Translations under genes and position numbers: made by a program | The notes under the pieces: generated by a model | Seen by the model: only the letters and a program-made list of their open reading frames with translations | Database searches by the model: none | Told to the model about the DNA's origin: nothing | Shown: positions 44,615 through 54,081 of the stretch, piece by piece | How positions within the stretch are numbered: the first letter of the stretch is position 1 | How the letters are laid out: each line of letters starts with the position of its first letter | DNA from: Microbispora triticiradicis | Lineage (GTDB): Bacteria; Actinomycetota; Actinomycetes; Streptosporangiales; Streptosporangiaceae | Direction of reading: 5' to 3' | Length of the DNA: 64,000 nucleotides | Assembly: GCA_003260025.2 (NCBI GenBank) | Contig: QFZU02000027.1 | Coordinates: 62,001 to 126,000, forward strand

Positions 44615-44729
44615 TCATGAGCCGTGAGACCGGCGGAAGGGGAGATTCCTCGGCAGGAGGCCGAGCGGCTACGACGGAAGGTACGCGGCCTGACGGCCAA
44701 GCACTGAGCTGAGGCCCCAGCGGGCGACG

Positions 44730-46508
44730 TCAGCGCCGGCTGCGCAGCGGGAGGCTCCGCCAGCGGAGGCGTGGCGGGGTCAGGAACGCCTCGGCCCTGA
44801 GCGCCGCGACGCCAATGCGCGGCAGGTCGCGCGACGTGGGGAAGACCAGGAACCGCGGCTCCCACACCGGCCGGAACTTGGCGTTGAACCGGTACAGCGA
44901 GTCGATCTGGAACCAGCGGGACAGGAAGACGAGGACACCGCGCCAGGCCCGTGACACCGGCCCCGCGCCCAGCCGCTCCCCCCGGGCCAGCGCGGCCCGG
45001 AACACCGCGAAGTTGAGGGACACCCGGGTCACCCCGAGCCCCGGCGCGGCCTCCAGGGCCCTCACGATCAGGAACTCGTTCAGGCCCGGATCGGCCCGGC
45101 CGTCACGGCGCATGAGGTCGAGCGACAGCCCGTCGCGTCCCCATGGGACGAAGTGCAGCACGGCCCGGACGTCCCCCGTCTCCTCCCCGCCCCTGGGCCC
45201 GGCCCCGGCGGCGGGAGGTGACGCCTGCGCCGGGCCGTGGGCCGTCACCACCACGCAACCGGCGTCGGCGGGATCGCCGAACCGGCCCAGCGCCATCGAG
45301 AAGCCGCGCTCGGCGGTGGTGCCGCGCCAGGAGACGGCCGCGGCGTGGATGCGGTCCCGCTCGGCCTCGGTCAGGTCACCGGCCCGCCGTACGCTGCAGG
45401 TGTAGCCGAGACGCTCCACCCGGTGGACCATCTGCCGCACGTTGCGCATGGCCCGGCCCTCCAGGGTGAATCCGGCCACCTCGACGACCGCCTCGTCGCC
45501 GAGTTCCAGCGCGCCGAGACCGCCTTCCCGGGTCCACGCCTCGCCCCCGCTCTCGCCACAGCCGATCACGGCCGGGATCCAGGCGTGCCGCCCGGCCTCC
45601 TCCAGGAAGCGGCGGATGGCCCCCGGCCAGGCCTCGGCGTCGCCGAGCGGGTCGCCACTCGCCAGCATCACCCCGGCCACGACGCGGTACGTCACGGCCG
45701 CCTTGCCGCTGGGCGAGAAGATCACACTCTTGTCCCTGCGGAGCGCGAAGTAGCCGAGCGAGTCCTGCCCGCCCCACTGGTCGAGCATGGCTCTGAGGCG
45801 CCGCTCGTCGCCGGGGGTGAGCGCGGCGGCCGGGCGCTCCGGCCGCAGCGCGAGGTGGATGGTCGTGACGGCCGTGAGGGCGCCGAGCCCGGCGAGCGAG
45901 GACGACACCAGGGCGCCGGCGTGCGCCGAGGCGTAGCCGACGGGACCGTCCACGCCCGCGAGGCCGAGGACGACCTGCCGCAGCCGGTCGCCCGGGCCGA
46001 GCCGGCCCGCGACGTCACGGGCGTGCGCGGCGACCAGCACCCATCCGATCACGACGTCGAACGCGCCGAGCACGATCAGGTTGCCCAGGGCGCGCCAGCG
46101 GGAGCGCGGGTCGGGCAGGGCGTAGAACTCCGCCCTGCTCAGCAGCAGCACCCCGAACAGCAGCAGCGAGACCGACGCGGCGAGGGGGTGCCGCCAGCGC
46201 AGCGCCTCCAGGACGGCGCCCACGGGCAGCAGCACCACCACCGCCCGCCAGGCCCTCGCCTTACGCCGCCTGAGGGCGTGGGCCAGCATGATCAGCAGGA
46301 TTCCGACCAGGAGAGAGGCCGTTTCGGCCAGCGTGGTGACACTCCCCGGCAGAATCCCGGCGATCTCGCTGATCCTGCTCGTACGGAACCGCGGGACGAC
46401 GCCGTTGACGATGTCCAGGGCCCCGATCAGCAGCGCGGCCCGGCCCGCCGCCGCGGGCACCCAGGGACGCGCGAGCCTCGCATGTACGGAGTGCGTTCGA
46501 ACACTCAC
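44730..46508 (-). CDS. MprF/LysX-like membrane protein with DUF2156 (aminoacyl-phospholipid synthetase) domain
   Basis: Protein of 592 residues. The N-terminal half (about 1-225) has six or so helices. The C-terminal half is a DUF2156 tandem-GNAT-like domain, about 240-560: GYFALRRDKSVIFSPSGKAAVTYRVVAGVMLASGDPLGD, GRAMRNVRQMVHRVERLGYTC, FVPWGRDGLSLDLMRRD and FQIDSLYRFNAKFRPVWEPRF. This matches synthetases that move an amino acid from charged tRNA to phosphatidylglycerol, giving resistance to cationic peptides. No LysRS domain is fused, unlike mycobacterial LysX. GTG 46508 is used. Confidence 0.88.
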   Translation of the reverse strand: MSVRTHSVHARLARPWVPAAAGRAALLIGALDIVNGVVPRFRTSRISEIAGILPGSVTTLAETASLLVGILLIMLAHALRRRKARAWRAVVVLLPVGAVLEALRWRHPLAASVSLLLFGVLLLSRAEFYALPDPRSRWRALGNLIVLGAFDVVIGWVLVAAHARDVAGRLGPGDRLRQVVLGLAGVDGPVGYASAHAGALVSSSLAGLGALTAVTTIHLALRPERPAAALTPGDERRLRAMLDQWGGQDSLGYFALRRDKSVIFSPSGKAAVTYRVVAGVMLASGDPLGDAEAWPGAIRRFLEEAGRHAWIPAVIGCGESGGEAWTREGGLGALELGDEAVVEVAGFTLEGRAMRNVRQMVHRVERLGYTCSVRRAGDLTEAERDRIHAAAVSWRGTTAERGFSMALGRFGDPADAGCVVVTAHGPAQASPPAAGAGPRGGEETGDVRAVLHFVPWGRDGLSLDLMRRDGRADPGLNEFLIVRALEAAPGLGVTRVSLNFAVFRAALARGERLGAGPVSRAWRGVLVFLSRWFQIDSLYRFNAKFRPVWEPRFLVFPTSRDLPRIGVAALRAEAFLTPPRLRWRSLPLRSRR

Positions 46509-46518
46509 GATATGTGAG
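46504..46518. promoter_or_regulatory. small palindrome at the start of the MprF-like gene
   Basis: CTCAC-GATAT-GTGAG is a perfect 5-bp inverted repeat covering the GTG start of the MprF-like gene. It may be an operator or simply a chance hairpin; no regulator is adjacent. Confidence 0.35.
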
Positions 46519-46632
46519 GATAAGTGACATCAGCGCCCGCGAAGCGGCGTGATTCTGATCCTTGCCCGGGTCCTTACGCCACCCGGACCGCACCACCCGG
46601 AGCACGCCAGCCACCTGGGCCGGCCGGTGCCG

Positions 46633-47478
46633 TCACTGCCGCTCGGCGGCCTCGACGACGTTGGCCAGCAGCATGGCCCGGGTCATCGGCCCCACCCCGC
46701 CGGGGTTGGGGGCGACGAAACCCGCGACCTCGCGGACGTCGGGGGCCACGTCTCCGGCGATCTTCCCGTCGACCCGGGACACGCCCACGTCGAGCACGGC
46801 CGCGCCCGGCTTGACCATCTCCGCGGTCACCAGGTGGGGCACCCCGGCCGCGGCGACGACGATGTCCGCCCGGCGTACGTGGGACGCCAGGTCCTGGGTG
46901 CCGGTGTGGCAGAGCGTCACGGTGGCGTTCTCCGCGCGCCGGGTGAGCAGCAGGCCCAGTGGCCGGCCCACGGTGATGCCCCGGCCGACGACGACGACCT
47001 CGGCGCCCTTGATCGGCACGCCGTACCGCTGGAGCAGCACCACGATGCCGCGCGGGGTGCACGGCAGCGGGGCGTCGACCATGTGGACGAGCCTGCCCAG
47101 GTTGACCGGGTGGAGGCCGTCGGCGTCCTTGGCCGGGTCCATCCGCTCGATGAGCGCCTGGGTGTCCAGGTGACGCGGCAGCGGAAGCTGGACGATGTAG
47201 CCCGTGCAGGCCGGGTCGGCGTTCAGCTCGTCGACCGCGGCCTCCACGTCGGCCTGGGTGGCGGTGTCCGGAAGGTCCTTCCGGATGGAGGTGATGCCGA
47301 CCTCCGCGCAGTCGCGGTGCTTGCCCGCGACGTAGATCTGACTGCCCGGGTCCTCACCGACCAGGATCGTGCCCAGCCCGGGGGTGATGCCCCGGTTCGC
47401 CAGGGCCTTCACCCGCTCCGCCAGTTCACCCTTGATCGTGGCGGCGGTCGCCTTACCGTCCAGAAGCCGCGCGGTCAT
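46633..47478 (-). CDS. folD: methylenetetrahydrofolate dehydrogenase/cyclohydrolase
   Basis: Bifunctional one-carbon enzyme of 281 residues giving 10-formyl-THF, which PurN and PurH use. [24 protein letters not shown] contains the catalytic Yxxx[15 protein letters not shown] and [17 protein letters not shown] are the substrate motifs, and [20 protein letters not shown] the NADP-binding part, with [15 protein letters not shown] at the end. It is on the same strand as purN and purH, separated from purH by a small membrane-protein gene. Confidence 0.97.
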   Translation of the reverse strand: MTARLLDGKATAATIKGELAERVKALANRGITPGLGTILVGEDPGSQIYVAGKHRDCAEVGITSIRKDLPDTATQADVEAAVDELNADPACTGYIVQLPLPRHLDTQALIERMDPAKDADGLHPVNLGRLVHMVDAPLPCTPRGIVVLLQRYGVPIKGAEVVVVGRGITVGRPLGLLLTRRAENATVTLCHTGTQDLASHVRRADIVVAAAGVPHLVTAEMVKPGAAVLDVGVSRVDGKIAGDVAPDVREVAGFVAPNPGGVGPMTRAMLLANVVEAAERQ

Positions 47479-47505
47479 CGCACTCCCCAGTTCGTCCAGG
47501 TGGTT

Positions 47506-47673
47506 CTACTGAGCCCCCTCGCGGCGCTCGATGATCCGGCGGGTGAGAGGGATGAACTCCACGATCTTCCACCCGAAGTACGCGGCCAGGACCGCGATGG
47601 GCAGCAGCGCGAGGGGGCTGTTCCACACGCCGTTCATCAGGGCGAAAGAAGTCGTGAGCATGTCAAAGGGCAT
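47506..47673 (-). CDS. 55-residue single-pass membrane protein between purH and folD
   Basis: Small ORF starting MPFDMLTTSFALMNGVWNSP, then a hydrophobic helix ALLPIAVLAAYFGWKIVEF and a basic tail (IPLTRRIIERREGAQ). ATG 47673 has GGAG about 10 bases upstream. It fits neatly between purH (ends 47807) and folD (starts 47478) on the same strand, with no overlap. No family is recognised; a membrane role is inferred from the helix. Confidence 0.6.
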   Translation of the reverse strand: MPFDMLTTSFALMNGVWNSPLALLPIAVLAAYFGWKIVEFIPLTRRIIERREGAQ

Positions 47674-47806
47674 GGAGGGACTCCGGAGGAAGAAGAGTGG
47701 GGCGCTTCAGGCTAACCGCACCACAAGGGTGATCGTGCCGTTTCCGCCCTTTCTGTCCCCCGAGTGCCCCTCCGATCGCGTCACTCCTCCGCTGACCGTG
47801 GTCCGG

Positions 47807-49348
47807 TCAGTGGAAGAAGTGACGGGTGCCGGTGAAGTAGAGCGTGATGCCCGCCTCCTTGGCGGCCTCGATGACCTGGTCGTCGCGGATCGATCCGCCC
47901 GGCTCCACGATCGCCTTCACCCCCGCCTCGGTCAGCACCTGCAGGCCGTCCGGGAAGGGGAAGTACGCGTCGGAGGCCCCGACCGATCCGGCCGCGCGCT
48001 CACCGGCCCGCGAGACCGCCAGCCGGGCCGAGTCGACCCGGTTGACCTGGCCCATTCCGACGCCGACGGTCGCGCCGCCGGTCGCGAGGAGGATCGCGTT
48101 GGACTTCACCGAACGGCAGGCCCGCCAGGCGAAGGCGAGGTCGGCCAGCACCTCGGGCGAGGCCGGCTCGCCGGCCCTGAGCTCCCAGCCGGACGGGTCG
48201 TCGCCGGGGGCTTCCACCCGGTCGACCGTCTGCACGAGCAGGCCGCCGTCGACGCGGCGGAACTCCGCGGCGTTCGCGGGCCCCGACGGGCAGGCGAGCA
48301 GCCGGATGTTCTTCTTCTCCCGCAGGATCTCCAGCGCGTCCGCCGCGAACGACGGCGCCACCACGACCTCCGTGAAGATCGGCGCGATCTGCTCGGCCAG
48401 CTCACGGGTCACCTCGCGGTTCACCGCGATCACCCCGCCGTACGCCGAGACCGGGTCGCACTCGTGCGCCTTGCGGTGCGCCTCGGCCACGTCGGTGCCC
48501 ACGGCGATGCCGCACGGGTTGGCGTGCTTGATGATGGCGACGGCCGGCTCGGCGAAGTCCCAGGCGGCCCGCCAGGCGGCGTCGGCGTCCACGTAGTTGT
48601 TGTAGGACATCTCCTTGCCGTGGAGCTGCTCGGCGTTGGCCAGGCCGTCCGTGCCGCCGGTGTAGAGCGCGGCTCCCTGGTGCGGGTTCTCGCCGTACCG
48701 CAGGGCCGCCTTGCGCTTCCACGCCGCGCCCATGAACGACGGCCACTCGCCCTCGGGGGCGTACACGTTGCCGAACCACGACGCCACCGCGACGTCGTAC
48801 GCCGCGGTGTGCGCGTAGGCCGTGGCGGCGAGCCTCCTGCGTTCGGTCAGCGTGAAGCCGCCCTCCGCGGCCGCGGCCAGCACGTCGCCGTACGCCGCGG
48901 GGTCGACGACCACGGCCACCGTGCCGTGGTTCTTGGCGGCGGCCCGGATCATCGCGGGGCCGCCGATGTCGATCTGCTCGACGCACTCGGCGTCCGAGGC
49001 GCCGGAGGCGACCGTGGCGGCGAACGGGTAGAGGTTCACCACCGCGAGCTGGAACTGCTCGATCTCCAGCTCCTCCAGCTGCTTGACGTGCGAGGGGTTG
49101 CCGCCGTCGGCGAGCAGCCCGGCGTGCACCCGCGGGTGGAGGGTCTTGACCCGGCCGTCCAGGCACTCGGGGAAGCCGGTGAGCGACTCCACCCTGGTGA
49201 CCGGCACGCCGTAGGAGGCGATCGCGGCGGCGGTGCCGCCGGTCGACACGATCTCCACGCCCGCGGCCTCAAGCCCCCGCGCCAGGTCTTCCAGACCCGT
49301 CTTGTCGTAAACGGTGATGAGCGCACGGCGGATGGCGATGCGGGTCAC
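47807..49348 (-). CDS. purH: bifunctional AICAR formyltransferase/IMP cyclohydrolase
   Basis: Last two steps of purine synthesis, 513 residues. The N-terminal cyclohydrolase domain (about 1-145) begins [20 protein letters not shown] with STGGTAAAI and [13 protein letters not shown]. The formyltransferase domain has [32 protein letters not shown] (the KHxNPCG motif), [12 protein letters not shown] and ends in GTRHFFH. GTG 49348 overlaps the purN stop as GTGA and has AAGGA upstream; the longer reading belongs to another frame of purN. Confidence 0.97.
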   Translation of the reverse strand: MTRIAIRRALITVYDKTGLEDLARGLEAAGVEIVSTGGTAAAIASYGVPVTRVESLTGFPECLDGRVKTLHPRVHAGLLADGGNPSHVKQLEELEIEQFQLAVVNLYPFAATVASGASDAECVEQIDIGGPAMIRAAAKNHGTVAVVVDPAAYGDVLAAAAEGGFTLTERRRLAATAYAHTAAYDVAVASWFGNVYAPEGEWPSFMGAAWKRKAALRYGENPHQGAALYTGGTDGLANAEQLHGKEMSYNNYVDADAAWRAAWDFAEPAVAIIKHANPCGIAVGTDVAEAHRKAHECDPVSAYGGVIAVNREVTRELAEQIAPIFTEVVVAPSFAADALEILREKKNIRLLACPSGPANAAEFRRVDGGLLVQTVDRVEAPGDDPSGWELRAGEPASPEVLADLAFAWRACRSVKSNAILLATGGATVGVGMGQVNRVDSARLAVSRAGERAAGSVGASDAYFPFPDGLQVLTEAGVKAIVEPGGSIRDDQVIEAAKEAGITLYFTGTRHFFH

Positions 49349-50055
49349 TTCGTGGTCCTTCCTGATGTCGTGCCCTGTGTCCGGTCCTGTGCCGGAGCCG
49401 GTTCTGCGACGGGCGCCGGGCGCCGGGCGGCGGCGGCCTGTCCCGCGGCTCGCGCCGTCCCCAGGCGTACGGTCCGCCCGGTCGTGGTCCAGCCCTCGCG
49501 GGCCATCCGGCCGACCATCTCGACGAGGAGGCCGCGCTCGACGGTCTTGATCCGCTCGTGCAGCGACTCCTCGTCGTCGCCCTCCCGCACCGGCACCGCC
49601 TCCTGGGCGATCACGGGCCCGGTGTCCACGCCCGCGTCGACCAGATGCACGGTGCAGCCGGTGACTCGGACGCCGTACGCGAGCGCGTCGCGCACCGCGT
49701 GGGCGCCCGGGAAGGAGGGCAGCAGCGCCGGGTGGGTGTTGACGACCGGGAACGCGGCCAGCACGCGAGGACCGAGGATCTTCATGAACCCGGCGGAGAC
49801 CACGAGGTCGGGCCGGTGCCCGGCGATGCGCTCCGCCAGGCTCTCGTCCCATTCCTCCCGGGTGGAGTGGTCGCCCACCCTCTCGACGAACGTGGGGACG
49901 CCCGCGCGCCCGGCCCGCGCCAGGCCCTCGATGTCGTCGCGGTCGGCCCCGACGGCCACCACCGTCGCGCCGTACGCGTCGTCGGAGGCGGCGTCGAGCA
50001 GCGCTTGCAGGTTGGTCCCCGATCCCGAGACGAGGACCACGAGCCGGAAGGACAG
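49345..50055 (-). CDS. purN: phosphoribosylglycinamide formyltransferase, probable CTG start
   Basis: Third step of purine synthesis, 236 residues: [18 protein letters not shown] is the nucleotide-binding start, ADLVV-like [15 protein letters not shown] and [20 protein letters not shown] hold the catalytic Asn-His region, and [17 protein letters not shown] the catalytic aspartate. Homologues begin [11 protein letters not shown] or similar; here that position is CTG at 50055 with AAGGAG 7 bases before it, so I call a CTG start. An ATG at 50178 is possible but has no good ribosome site. The C-terminal 30 residues are a loose Pro/Ala tail. It overlaps purH by 4 bases. Confidence 0.92.
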   Translation of the reverse strand: MSFRLVVLVSGSGTNLQALLDAASDDAYGATVVAVGADRDDIEGLARAGRAGVPTFVERVGDHSTREEWDESLAERIAGHRPDLVVSAGFMKILGPRVLAAFPVVNTHPALLPSFPGAHAVRDALAYGVRVTGCTVHLVDAGVDTGPVIAQEAVPVREGDDEESLHERIKTVERGLLVEMVGRMAREGWTTTGRTVRLGTARAAGQAAAARRPAPVAEPAPAQDRTQGTTSGRTTK

Positions 50056-50220
50056 GGCGGAACTCCTTCGTGAGCTGGCTTCGTTTTGCAGGTGATTACC
50101 GGGAGATGGTTCCTTAGAGATGGTCGCGCGTGGAGGGTGGGCCCTCGACGCAGCTAAAGCGTATCGGGCGCCGGCCATCAGGATTCACGACGGGCTATGC
50201 GAACGCGAGGCGAGGAGACC

Positions 50221-50625
50221 GTGACAACATCCCTTGAGACTTCGGCACCGGCGACCGGAGGACGAAGGGCGCTGGCCCTGGCCGTCACGGCCATGGTCTT
50301 CACCCTGCTGCTGCCGCCCGCGGGGCTGGCGCTGTCGGTCTTCGCGTTCATCGTGGCCGTCCGCGATCTCCGCCTGCTGAACCGCGCACGGCAGGGCATC
50401 GGCATGGCGACCGGCGCCGTGGTGCTGTCGTCGCTCGCGTTCGTGCTGGGCGCCGTCACGACGGCCTTCCAGCTCTACTTCTCGGCGGAGCTCAACGCGT
50501 ACACCGAGTGCCGCAAGGGCGCGGGCACGGTGGCCGCCCAGCAGGAGTGCTCCGACCAGCTCATGCGGGCCTTCGAGGAGAAGCTCGGCATGGCCTGGCC
50601 CGCCTCCGTCCCCGCCCCCGCCTGA
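50221..50625 (+). CDS. two-helix membrane protein (DUF4190-like)
   Basis: Membrane protein of 134 residues with a first hydrophobic region (about 20-50; LAVTAMVFTLLLPPAGLALSVFAFIVAV), a basic loop RDLRLLNRARQGIGMATG, and a second helix (about 65-90). The helix-loop-helix with GIGMATGAVVLSS resembles DUF4190-type proteins. The soluble C-terminus has two cysteines (ECRKG, QECSD) that may pair outside. GTG 50221 follows GAGGAGA; ATG 50197 is an alternative. It is divergent from purN. Confidence 0.7.
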   Translation: MTTSLETSAPATGGRRALALAVTAMVFTLLLPPAGLALSVFAFIVAVRDLRLLNRARQGIGMATGAVVLSSLAFVLGAVTTAFQLYFSAELNAYTECRKGAGTVAAQQECSDQLMRAFEEKLGMAWPASVPAPA

Positions 50626-50667
50626 CGGCCCCTCGCCGACGCGCCGGGGGCCGGGCGTTCCTCCGGT

Positions 50668-50698
50668 TTGCCCCTGACGTACGGGTCAGGGTTTACCG
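50668..50698 (+). promoter_or_regulatory. MerR-type promoter with dyad in the spacer
   Basis: TTGCCC (50668-50673) and TTACCG (50693-50698) are 19 bases apart, longer than normal. The spacer holds the perfect dyad CCCTGAC-GTACGG-GTCAGGG (50672-50691). This is the arrangement MerR-family activators untwist. It precedes the oxidoreductase gene at 50758, and a MerR gene follows that. Confidence 0.75.
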
Positions 50699-50757
50699 TC
50701 GCGGCGGCGTGCGGCGGGGCCGCACGGCCGCTCACGTCGTCGCGCGAGGAGAAGCCC

Positions 50758-51774
50758 ATGTCCGAGACACCGCCCGGCACCGTACGGGAGATCAGGCTCA
50801 CCGAGGTTCCGTCCGGTCTGCCCGGCCCCGAGCACCTGGCCGTCGTGGAGGTCCCGACGCCTGTGCCGGGAGCCGGTGAGGTCCTGGTGCGCAACTGCTG
50901 CTTCCAGGTCTTTCCGGCGCTGCGCACGTTGACGGCCGGGGGCGTGCCGGGCGCGCCCTTTCCGCCCCTGCGGCCGGGGGACACGCTGTTCGGCCCCGCC
51001 GTCGGCGAGGTCGTCACGGCCGGGGACGGCGCGAGCCTGCGGCCGGGCGACCTGGTCTCGCACTTCCAGGGCTGGCGCGAGTACGCCGTGGTCCCCGACT
51101 CCGAGCCGCTGGACGGCACCCTGCCCGATCCCGCCGCCTACCTCGCTCCGGGGGCCACGGCGTACGCGGCCCTGACGCGGATCGCGGGCCTGCGCCCGGG
51201 AGAGACCGTGTTCGTCAGCGGGGGCGCCGGAGGCGTCGGGTCGCTCGCGGGCCAGATCGCCCGCCTGCTGGGCGCGGCGCGCGTGATCGGCAGCACCGGC
51301 TCGGCCGCGAAGGCCGAGCGCATGACCGCCGAGCTCGGCTACGACGCGGTCGTCCTCCGCGGCGACGGTCCGTTCGGCGTGCGGCTGGCCGAGGCCGCGC
51401 CCGACGGCATCGACGTGGTCGTCGACAACGTCGGCGGCGAGCAGCTCCGTGCGGCGGCCGACGCGGCACGGCCGGGGGCCCGCCTCGTCCTGGTCGGGAC
51501 CCTGGCCACGCAGCTGTCGGCGGCGTCCACCGGCGCGACCGCCCCCGTGGAGCTGGACACCTTCCGGCTCATCCTCGGGAACATCACCCTTCGCGGCCTG
51601 ACCGGCGTCGACGCGGCGACCACCGCGGAGTGGAGGGAGCGCTTCGGCGCCTGGCTTCGCTCGGGGTCCATCTCCTTTCCGCACACGCGGATCCCGGGCA
51701 TCGACCGCGCACCGCAGGCACTGCGTGAGCTCTTCGACGGACGACACGTCGGCACCGTCGTCGTGGAGCCGTGA
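50758..51774 (+). CDS. NADP-dependent MDR-type oxidoreductase
   Basis: Zinc-less medium-chain reductase of 338 residues, related to prostaglandin/leukotriene reductases (CurA/PTGR style). The N-terminal GroES-like part has EHLAVVEVPTPVPGAGEVLVRN; the Rossmann part has GETVFVSGGAGGVGSLAGQIARLLGAARVIGSTGSAAKAE with the GxGGxG, and GIDVVVDNVGGEQLRAA. ATG 50758 has GAGGAG upstream. It is followed 21 bases later by a MerR gene and preceded by a MerR-type promoter, so reductive detoxification under MerR control is likely. Confidence 0.92.
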   Translation: MSETPPGTVREIRLTEVPSGLPGPEHLAVVEVPTPVPGAGEVLVRNCCFQVFPALRTLTAGGVPGAPFPPLRPGDTLFGPAVGEVVTAGDGASLRPGDLVSHFQGWREYAVVPDSEPLDGTLPDPAAYLAPGATAYAALTRIAGLRPGETVFVSGGAGGVGSLAGQIARLLGAARVIGSTGSAAKAERMTAELGYDAVVLRGDGPFGVRLAEAAPDGIDVVVDNVGGEQLRAAADAARPGARLVLVGTLATQLSAASTGATAPVELDTFRLILGNITLRGLTGVDAATTAEWRERFGAWLRSGSISFPHTRIPGIDRAPQALRELFDGRHVGTVVVEP

Positions 51775-51795
51775 ACAACGCTTAAAGTAGGCGGG

Positions 51796-52224
51796 ATGGG
51801 CATGCGGATCGGCGACGCCGCGGCGGCGACGGGGACCACTCCGCGCGCCCTGCGCTTCTACGAGCAGCGTGGGCTGCTCCTCCCGCCGCGCACGGCGTCG
51901 GGTCAGCGGGAGTACGGCCCGCGTGAGATCGCCCGTATCCGCCTGGTGCGCCAGTTGCTCGCCCTCGGCCTGACCGTCGAGGACGTCGCCGGCTGCGCCG
52001 ACCGCCTGGACCTGCTGGAGGGCGACACCCTCCCGCCGTACGGCTCCCCCGGCTGCACGGGCGGCACGGGGGTCGTCCAGCGCCGCATCGCCGCCCTGAA
52101 CGACGAGATCGGCCGCCTGACCCGGCTGCGGGACCGCCTCGCCTCGAGCGTCCCCGAGCCGGGGGGAGCACCCGAAACCGTGGCCGGGCCCATACCGGAG
52201 ACTCTGGCATGCCCGAGCCCGTGA
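51796..52224 (+). CDS. MerR-family transcriptional regulator
   Basis: Regulator of 142 residues: MRIGDAAAATGTTPRALRFYEQRGLLLPPRTASGQREYGPREIARIRLVRQLLALGLTVEDV is the standard MerR winged helix, followed by a coiled coil (QRRIAALNDEIGRLTRLRDRL). Cysteines in GCADRL and GSPGCTGG lie where MerR sensors bind ligands, but the pattern is not a known metal site. It is co-transcribed with the MDR oxidoreductase and probably acts at the spacer dyad upstream of that gene. The first ATG (51796) or the one at 51802 may be used. Confidence 0.92.
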   Translation: MGMRIGDAAAATGTTPRALRFYEQRGLLLPPRTASGQREYGPREIARIRLVRQLLALGLTVEDVAGCADRLDLLEGDTLPPYGSPGCTGGTGVVQRRIAALNDEIGRLTRLRDRLASSVPEPGGAPETVAGPIPETLACPSP

Positions 52225-52335
52225 ACACGCTCGTGGGCGCGGCCGGAGGCATGGGCGAGCACTCCCTGGCCCGGCCCTCCGACGGCGGGCTGTCGTCCGT
52301 CAGGCGCGTCCCGCCGCCGGCCGGCCGGTGGGTCG

Positions 52336-53967
52336 TCAGTCGCGGTCCCAGGCGTAGGGGTCGACGTAGATGACGTGGCCCCCGCGGTCGTCGGTCTCGT
52401 CGACGATGTCCGTACGCGGCTTCGGGGCGGCGCCGGCGGGCCGTTTGCGCGGCGGCTCCGGCCGGCCCCGCCGGGCGGTCATGTCGTCGAACGTCTCCGC
52501 GGTCGCCGCGGCGTGCTCGTCGGTCCAGTCGTCCCTGATCACGGGGATCGGCTGGGTCTCCGCCTCGGTGGCGTCCAGCCAGTGGCCCGGGAGATGGGCG
52601 CCCCGGGCCGGTCGCACCTTCCCGGCCGCCTTGGCGATCACGGCGCCGGCCTTCCTGACCGGCTCCGGCGCGGTCGCCGGCCGCCGGGAGATCAGCCACC
52701 AGTTGGCGATGCCGGCCGAGATTCCGGCGGCCACGCCGACCTCCAGCGCGACCGACAGCGCCACCTCCCAGGGGGAGGGCCCGACGGCGGCCAGCCCGGC
52801 CCCGCCGAGCGGCCCGCCCGACAGCGCCGCGAGCGTCCCCGCCGCGAGCCCGCTGGTGATCCCGCAGACGAAGCCCCACAGCGGCGCGGCCTCGATCGAG
52901 GGGGTCGGCGCGACGCGGGCCGTCACCACGCCCGCGACCGCCCCCGCGGCGAACGGCACCGCGATCACCGACATGACCCACGGGGGCGCGGTGCCGGACG
53001 GCGGCAGTGCGCCGAGCAGCGGCAGCATGGGAACCGCGCTCAGCTTGACCCCGGTGGGCGCGACCAGCGTGCCCGCGCCCACCGCGAAGCCGGGTCCCGA
53101 GATGTACGCCATTCCCCAGATCACGGCGTTGAAGAAGTAGAGGACCTCCAGGAGCAGGAGCAGCCCACCGCCGACCAGGCCGGGGCTGAGCACCTCCGAC
53201 ATCTGCTGGATCCGGGTGAAGTTCATCGCCACGGCCACGAGGACGAGCACCGCCCCCGCCGTGAGAAGCAGCGCGGTCGCGACGGCCGTACCCGCGACGA
53301 GCGAGCGCGGCCGCTCGGGCAGCAGGCGCAGCATCGACCGCCACGGCCCGATCGTGCGGGCGGTGGCCACCGATCCCGTGACGAAGGCCAGCAGCAGGTG
53401 GCTGACGAGCGCCTCCCCCGGGAACGGCTGCATGATCTCGTTGCGCGACACCAGGGCGATCACCCCGGCGAGCAGCGCGTACGGCGCGGCCAGCGAGATG
53501 CCGGCCTGGGCGATGAGCACGAGCTGGGCGCGGCGGCGGGCGTTCTCGACGTCGCGGGGGGTGCCTTTCGGCAGCCGGGCCGGCATCCGCAACCGCAGGT
53601 CGGCGTCGCGTGCCATCCACAGGCCCGCCCGGTAGAGCAGCGCGCCGGGCAGGATCATGAGCCCGATGGGCAGCAGGCCCACCCGGCCGCCGGGGATCGC
53701 GAATCCTGCGTGGTGGGCGGCCAGCCAGAGCTGGCAGGCCGTGCGGAACACGCCGGGCAGGCCCTCGCCGAAGGGCCCCCGGGGGGCGGCCATCCAGCCG
53801 ATGAGCGTGAGCGTGGTGAGCACGGCGATGCCGACGCCGAGCGTCCAGAACGCGGCCAGCATGCCGGAGACGGGAAGCGGACGGCGGCTCTCCTCGTCGT
53901 CGCCGGCGCCACCGCGACCGAGGACGGCGCGGGGACCGGTCCTGATTTGATCGAGAAGTCCCGTCAC
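52336..53967 (-). CDS. DUF6350 multi-pass membrane protein (PerM-like)
   Basis: Membrane protein of 543 residues with a short charged N-terminus, ten or more helices to about residue 420, and a long charged cytoplasmic tail (PAPEPVRK-type to GGHVIYVDPYAWDRD). FRTACQLWLAAHHAGFAIPGGRVGLLPIGLMILPGALLYRAG is the recognisable core of the DUF6350 family, which includes the mycobacterial divisome protein PerM. In Streptomyces the family gene also lies between sucCD and purN. GTG 53967 with GAGGT upstream. A divisome-related role is inferred from the family only. Confidence 0.85.
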   Translation of the reverse strand: MTGLLDQIRTGPRAVLGRGGAGDDEESRRPLPVSGMLAAFWTLGVGIAVLTTLTLIGWMAAPRGPFGEGLPGVFRTACQLWLAAHHAGFAIPGGRVGLLPIGLMILPGALLYRAGLWMARDADLRLRMPARLPKGTPRDVENARRRAQLVLIAQAGISLAAPYALLAGVIALVSRNEIMQPFPGEALVSHLLLAFVTGSVATARTIGPWRSMLRLLPERPRSLVAGTAVATALLLTAGAVLVLVAVAMNFTRIQQMSEVLSPGLVGGGLLLLLEVLYFFNAVIWGMAYISGPGFAVGAGTLVAPTGVKLSAVPMLPLLGALPPSGTAPPWVMSVIAVPFAAGAVAGVVTARVAPTPSIEAAPLWGFVCGITSGLAAGTLAALSGGPLGGAGLAAVGPSPWEVALSVALEVGVAAGISAGIANWWLISRRPATAPEPVRKAGAVIAKAAGKVRPARGAHLPGHWLDATEAETQPIPVIRDDWTDEHAAATAETFDDMTARRGRPEPPRKRPAGAAPKPRTDIVDETDDRGGHVIYVDPYAWDRD

Positions 53968-54081
53968 GCTACCTCATCATCCCAGCGCGGCCGCCGCACT
54001 CCACGTCGCCACGCCGTTCACCCCCGCTCGAAATGGGATGATCTTGCAGTCGCCGCCCGCGCCGACTGCTCCCCATACGCG

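Noticed and set aside
44627-44708. Short plus-strand end reading EAERLRRKVRGLTAKH before a stop
   Set aside because: It could be the tail of a lost gene at the islet edge, but about 25 codons without a start or family match cannot be supported as a feature.
47531-50095. Long plus-strand frame opposite purH and purN
   Set aside because: Shadow of two unmistakable purine genes; composition is Arg/Val/Gly-rich and no motif is present.
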